Notes under the pieces: generated by a model | The model's database searches: none | Told to the model about the DNA's origin: nothing | Seen by the model: only the letters and a program-made list of their open reading frames with translations | Part shown: piece by piece, positions 57,020-59,704 of the stretch | Position numbering within the stretch: position 1 is the first letter of the stretch | How the letters are laid out: every line of letters starts with the position of its first letter | Assembly (NCBI GenBank): GCA_024639325.1 | Contig: JAHEIO010000006.1 | Span: forward strand, 17,601 to 77,304 | DNA: 59,704 nucleotides | Direction of reading: 5' to 3' | DNA from: Gammaproteobacteria bacterium | Lineage (GTDB): Bacteria; Pseudomonadota; Gammaproteobacteria; Arenicellales; JAANXG01 | Program-made: the position numbers and the translations under genes

Positions 57020-57253
57020 GCCTGATGAGACCCATAGAGGTTTGATGCTGGTTGTGGCTTTTTCTTCAAGCGACAGGAGAGAGAAAAAGAACTCAAGACA
57101 TTTTCGTAATAGTGGCCAAAGGCATGCTTACTTCAACTGATCCAGCCCAAAACATACAGCGCCTGTAGGACGGGCTTGTTTTCAACGCGCACTACCTCGA
57201 CCAATACAGCTAGATCAATGTCAATTCCGCAGTGAACGGCCGCAAAAAACTAC

Positions 57254-57388
57254 TCAAAGTGCGGTTACAGCATGATAGAGTTGCTTTAACGCAACGTCGA
57301 GTTTGGCACGGGTGCAAGCAATGTTGAGCCTGGCGAATCCCGACCCTTCCTCACCAAACGAATGTCCTTGCGTAACCGCCCATTTTGC
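57254..57388 (-). pseudogene. MalY/PatB-type aminotransferase, C-terminal remnant
   Basis: 45 codons ending with TGA: GHSFGEEGSGFARLNIACTR, followed within 25 residues by the end of the frame, matches the typical GxxFGxxGxGFVRLNFxCPR terminus of PLP-dependent cystathionine beta-lyase-like enzymes. The rest of the gene is absent. It overlaps, in another frame, the end of the hydrolase gene, so a deletion has joined the two. Confidence 0.75.
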
Positions 57389-58319
57389 CTTGTTGCTCTT
57401 GCGTGGCGGCACGAATAGTCGATTGCTCCACGATCACTACGACGTGGCCGCCATGCTCGAAAGAGACGAGTTTCGCGTCCGGAATAGTCGAGGCCGCGAA
57501 CTCGGCATTGTGATAAAGCTGTAGTGTGTCGTCGACAGCATGGAATATAAGGGTCGGCGCTTCTATTGCAGCAATCCGCTCGCCCGGTAACATGCCTTCG
57601 TTGTCGAAAGAGACACCGGCGGATCGCAACGACGCTGGATTCATGTCGTCGATTATGCGTTCAACAGACAACCGCTGGGCGATGGTAAGGCCGGCAATAA
57701 CGGTATCGCTGGCGCCCATCAGTGCCATGAACTGCCTCTTTGCCAGCTTGCTAATGGCCCAATAAGGCCAATCAAACTTGAAAACAGACGTCAGTATTTT
57801 GCCTTTTCGGTCGGCCCCTGCTTGGTCCGGAGAAGAAGACGACGCGACACCGCAGGAGACGAGTGTCAGTGAGGACACGCGCTCAGGGTGCAACACGGCG
57901 AAGAGCAGGGCGGAGGGGCCGCCGTGGGACATGGCAACGACCGCAACCCGATCTATGCCTAGATGGTCCAGCAAGTATTCGTACGCATGGGCTTGATCGT
58001 CCCACGACGCATCCTCGCGGAAAGTCGAGCGCAGGTATACAAAGCGACAAGGCGTAATCCAACGGAAGTCCTCGCCCAAAACGGCTTGCGCGATGAATTC
58101 GCCCTGATCATAGCCGCCGCCGCTTCCGTGAATCACCAGTACGGCCGACCCGGATCCACCTTCGGTGTATTCGATGCCTCTATAGGGAGAAGGTATGAGA
58201 GTGCCCCTGGCGCGGACCCGTTCATGCTCGCGCTTCATATCGGCACGATACACCACAGAAACAAAAATCACCGCTACGATCAATACTGCAGCGGTCGTAA
58301 GCAGGATATACTTCACCAT
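57351..58319 (-). CDS. Alpha/beta hydrolase with N-terminal membrane anchor
   Basis: 322 residues. A membrane helix at 4-24 is followed by an alpha/beta hydrolase fold: oxyanion loop HGSGGG at 64-69, nucleophile Ser131 in AMSHGG, acid Asp in FHAVDDTLQ near 258 and His in FEHGGHV near 285. The last 20 residues (from about ATQEQQ to the end) do not look like the family and are read from the fused aminotransferase remnant, so the natural C-terminus may be lost. Core catalytic residues are all kept. Substrate unknown. Confidence 0.8.
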   Translation of the reverse strand: MVKYILLTTAAVLIVAVIFVSVVYRADMKREHERVRARGTLIPSPYRGIEYTEGGSGSAVLVIHGSGGGYDQGEFIAQAVLGEDFRWITPCRFVYLRSTFREDASWDDQAHAYEYLLDHLGIDRVAVVAMSHGGPSALLFAVLHPERVSSLTLVSCGVASSSSPDQAGADRKGKILTSVFKFDWPYWAISKLAKRQFMALMGASDTVIAGLTIAQRLSVERIIDDMNPASLRSAGVSFDNEGMLPGERIAAIEAPTLIFHAVDDTLQLYHNAEFAASTIPDAKLVSFEHGGHVVVIVEQSTIRAATQEQQGKMGGYARTFVW

Positions 58320-58394
58320 TGCCCTAGTGTGCCATAGTGACCAACGTCTTCGTGTGTCATCGTGATCCTACACCAGCCGACCGATGAGCATCTT

Positions 58395-58920
58395 CGTCAC
58401 CCTTATGCTGGACGAGGACTGATGCGCTTTTCCGGTTCCGACGGTTTCGATGGCGATACATCGTGGGTACGCTTCTGGTTTTTGAGGACTATCCCGATCG
58501 TCAGAGCCGGTGGGTCAACTGATCATGTACGAGCAGCATTTGGACGCGTTGTCGCCGAGGCCGTGTTCTGGGCGCCTGCTGCGCTGCTCCCAAAAGATAC
58601 GGTCTCCTGGGAAGCAGTGGGTGCAGATGTTGCGCGCGCAACGGTCAACTACAATGGCATGGTGCAAACCGTTAATGTCACAGTGGCGGACGATGGTCGT
58701 CCGACAATGGTGGTCATCCCGCGCTGGAGTGACGCGAATCCCGAAAAGACTTACCGACTGCAGCCGTTCGGCGGGTTTCTCTCCGAGTTCCGGGAATTCG
58801 ATGGTTACAGACTAACCCACCCGCGTCGAGGGCGGTAATTTCATCGGCACGGAAGCGCATTTCCCCTTCTACAAAGCGCAAGTCGATCATCTGCGTTTCG
58901 TACCTGGGGAAAGTCCTTAA
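58395..58920 (+). pseudogene. DUF6544-like gene, 5'-truncated and frameshifted
   Basis: The readable part starts near RFSGSDGFDGDTSWVRF and continues through VAEAVFWAPAALLP and VSWEAVGADVARATVNYNG to FREFDGYRL, the conserved C-terminal half of DUF6544-type proteins as I recall them. Near 58817-58822 the frame shifts by one: the following segment RVEGGNFIGTEAHFPFYKAQ, ending LRFVPGESP and TAA at 58918, belongs to the same protein. The N-terminal half is missing. Confidence 0.75.
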
Positions 58921-59223
58921 GAGGACGTTCGTACACACAAGCTTGAATGACGGCTCCTGGCCGAAAGCGCCAGTACGCCCTCGTCGATACTTAATATAAA
59001 CACTCAAATTTCGACAGGCTGCAATGGGCTCCATTGCTGCCGGTGGGGTTTTGCAGGGTCCAGTAGTTAATTTGCTGCACTGCACAGACAGCAACCGGCC
59101 AGGAGCGGTCACAAGCAACAGTCGACATCGTGTGATACTCATCTTCCAGAGCGCAGAACAGCTTTGCGGTAGCCAGCGGGCGTCTGTGCCGTTCGAGAGA
59201 GGGCTGCCGTTGGACAGGAGGAG
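58921..59223. other. Stretch without a gene
   Basis: 303 bases with no supported coding sequence, RNA or repeat. Short frames on both strands show no recognisable family. Confidence 0.4.
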
Positions 59224-59445
59224 TTGATCAGGCGTCCGTCGAACCAGATCAATCAGAGAATGTACGTTCTGTCCGTCGTTGCGGTTGTGTTCCTGCCGCT
59301 AGGATTCCTCACCGGCTTGCTGGGGATTAATGTCGGTGGCATTCCCGATGCTGAAAGCCCCTACGGCTTCGTAGCATTCATTTTGATACTCGTGTTGCTG
59401 GTAGTTCTGCAGGTCTGCTTCTTTGTCAAGAAGCGATTGTTTTGA
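59224..59445 (+). pseudogene. ZntB/CorA-type divalent cation transporter, C-terminal remnant
   Basis: About 73 codons: NQRMYVLSVVAVVFLPLGFL is the first of the two C-terminal helices, followed by LTGLLGINVGG with the GIN signature of ZntB (GMN in CorA) and a last helix ending VCFFVKKRLF. The N-terminal cytosolic funnel domain is missing upstream, so this piece cannot form a pore by itself. Confidence 0.8.
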
Positions 59446-59486
59446 TGTAGGAGAGACCTGCCGTGCGGAGCTGCGAGCATTCGAAG

Positions 59487-59704
59487 TCACGGGCTGGTTT
59501 TTTTACCCCACCACTTTGATTTAGATCGCGGCGTCTGGGTTTCAGTGATACTAGCTTCTACTGGTGAGCCCTCTGGTGGAAACGCGAGCGTGTCTCGCAC
59601 GCGCTCACGCTGCCCCTGCGTAAACTCGGGAAAAGGCAGGGTGCCCTCAGAGCGCCACGCTTCGACCTCGGCCTCGGCCGCTTCGGTGCGCTCCTCGCTC
59701 AGGC
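59487..59704 (-). CDS. C-terminal part of an unrecognised protein, cut by the window edge
   Basis: An open frame of 71 codons plus the stop enters from the right window edge and ends with TGA at 59487-59489. The segment is charged and soluble (EERTEAAEAEVEAWRSEG, then EFTQGQRERVRDTL) and finishes with a Lys- and Trp-containing tail SKWWGKKTSP. No family is recognised; the start lies outside the window. Confidence 0.5.
   Translation of the reverse strand, partial: LSEERTEAAEAEVEAWRSEGTLPFPEFTQGQRERVRDTLAFPPEGSPVEASITETQTPRSKSKWWGKKTSP

Overview
The window is a 59.7 kb chromosomal segment of a gammaproteobacterium. The evidence is the set of conserved neighbourhoods: rplU-rpmA-obgE-proB, murJ-ribF-ileS-lspA with a divergent rpsT, aat-bpt-infA, lexA, ampD, bamD beside rluD-pgeF, nadC and nadE, and ispB. 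Gene order differs from enterobacteria, and the GC-rich codon use fits a non-enteric environmental lineage. Genus cannot be decided from the sequence alone. No phage, plasmid replicon or CRISPR array is visible.

Left part (1-15 kb): a 5'-truncated secreted-type protein, a DUF2784-like membrane protein, a DUF6394-like membrane protein coupled to a two-RCK potassium channel, an SDR with replaced catalytic residues, a YciA-type thioesterase, a PaiB-type flavoprotein, a three-gene operon of two different dynamin-like GTPases plus a YjdF-like membrane protein, a HAD phosphatase, a transglutaminase-fold protein that has lost its Cys and His, rimO, and a secreted Sel1-repeat protein.

Middle part (15-47 kb): housekeeping genes. 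These are clpB with a good sigma-32 promoter, an acyltransferase/acyl-ligase pair (a split Aas-like arrangement), nadC, a TlpA-like thioredoxin, pgeF, rluD, bamD, nadE, a FemAB-like protein, the two N-degron transferases aat and bpt followed by infA, lexA with its SOS box, a cobalamin adenosyltransferase, ampD, a monohaem protein, tRNA-Thr, a Fur-family regulator with a perfect inverted-repeat operator, lspA-ileS-ribF-DUF2203-murJ, rpsT, proB, obgE, rpmA, rplU (with a long acidic tail) and ispB.

Two inverted copies of one miniature transposable element (perfect or near-perfect 18-bp ends, 4-bp YTAG target duplications) lie at about 15.1 kb and 45.0 kb. A second family of dispersed palindromic repeats is found at 3.5, 21.4 and 32.7 kb.

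Right part (47.4-59.7 kb): starting at tRNA-Pro(CGG) the character changes. Intact genes are cation/proton antiporters (nhaA with nhaR, and a KefB/YbaL-like exchanger), a DUF429-like protein, a DUF533 protein and an alpha/beta hydrolase. Between them are many broken genes: an IS110 transposase start, a VapC start joined to a DUF1254-like remnant, a CaCA antiporter split by one in-frame amber codon, an internally deleted YccA, the last 45 codons of a MalY/PatB-type aminotransferase, a frameshifted DUF6544-like gene and a ZntB/CorA tail. This looks like an eroding accessory region that keeps its ion-homeostasis genes.
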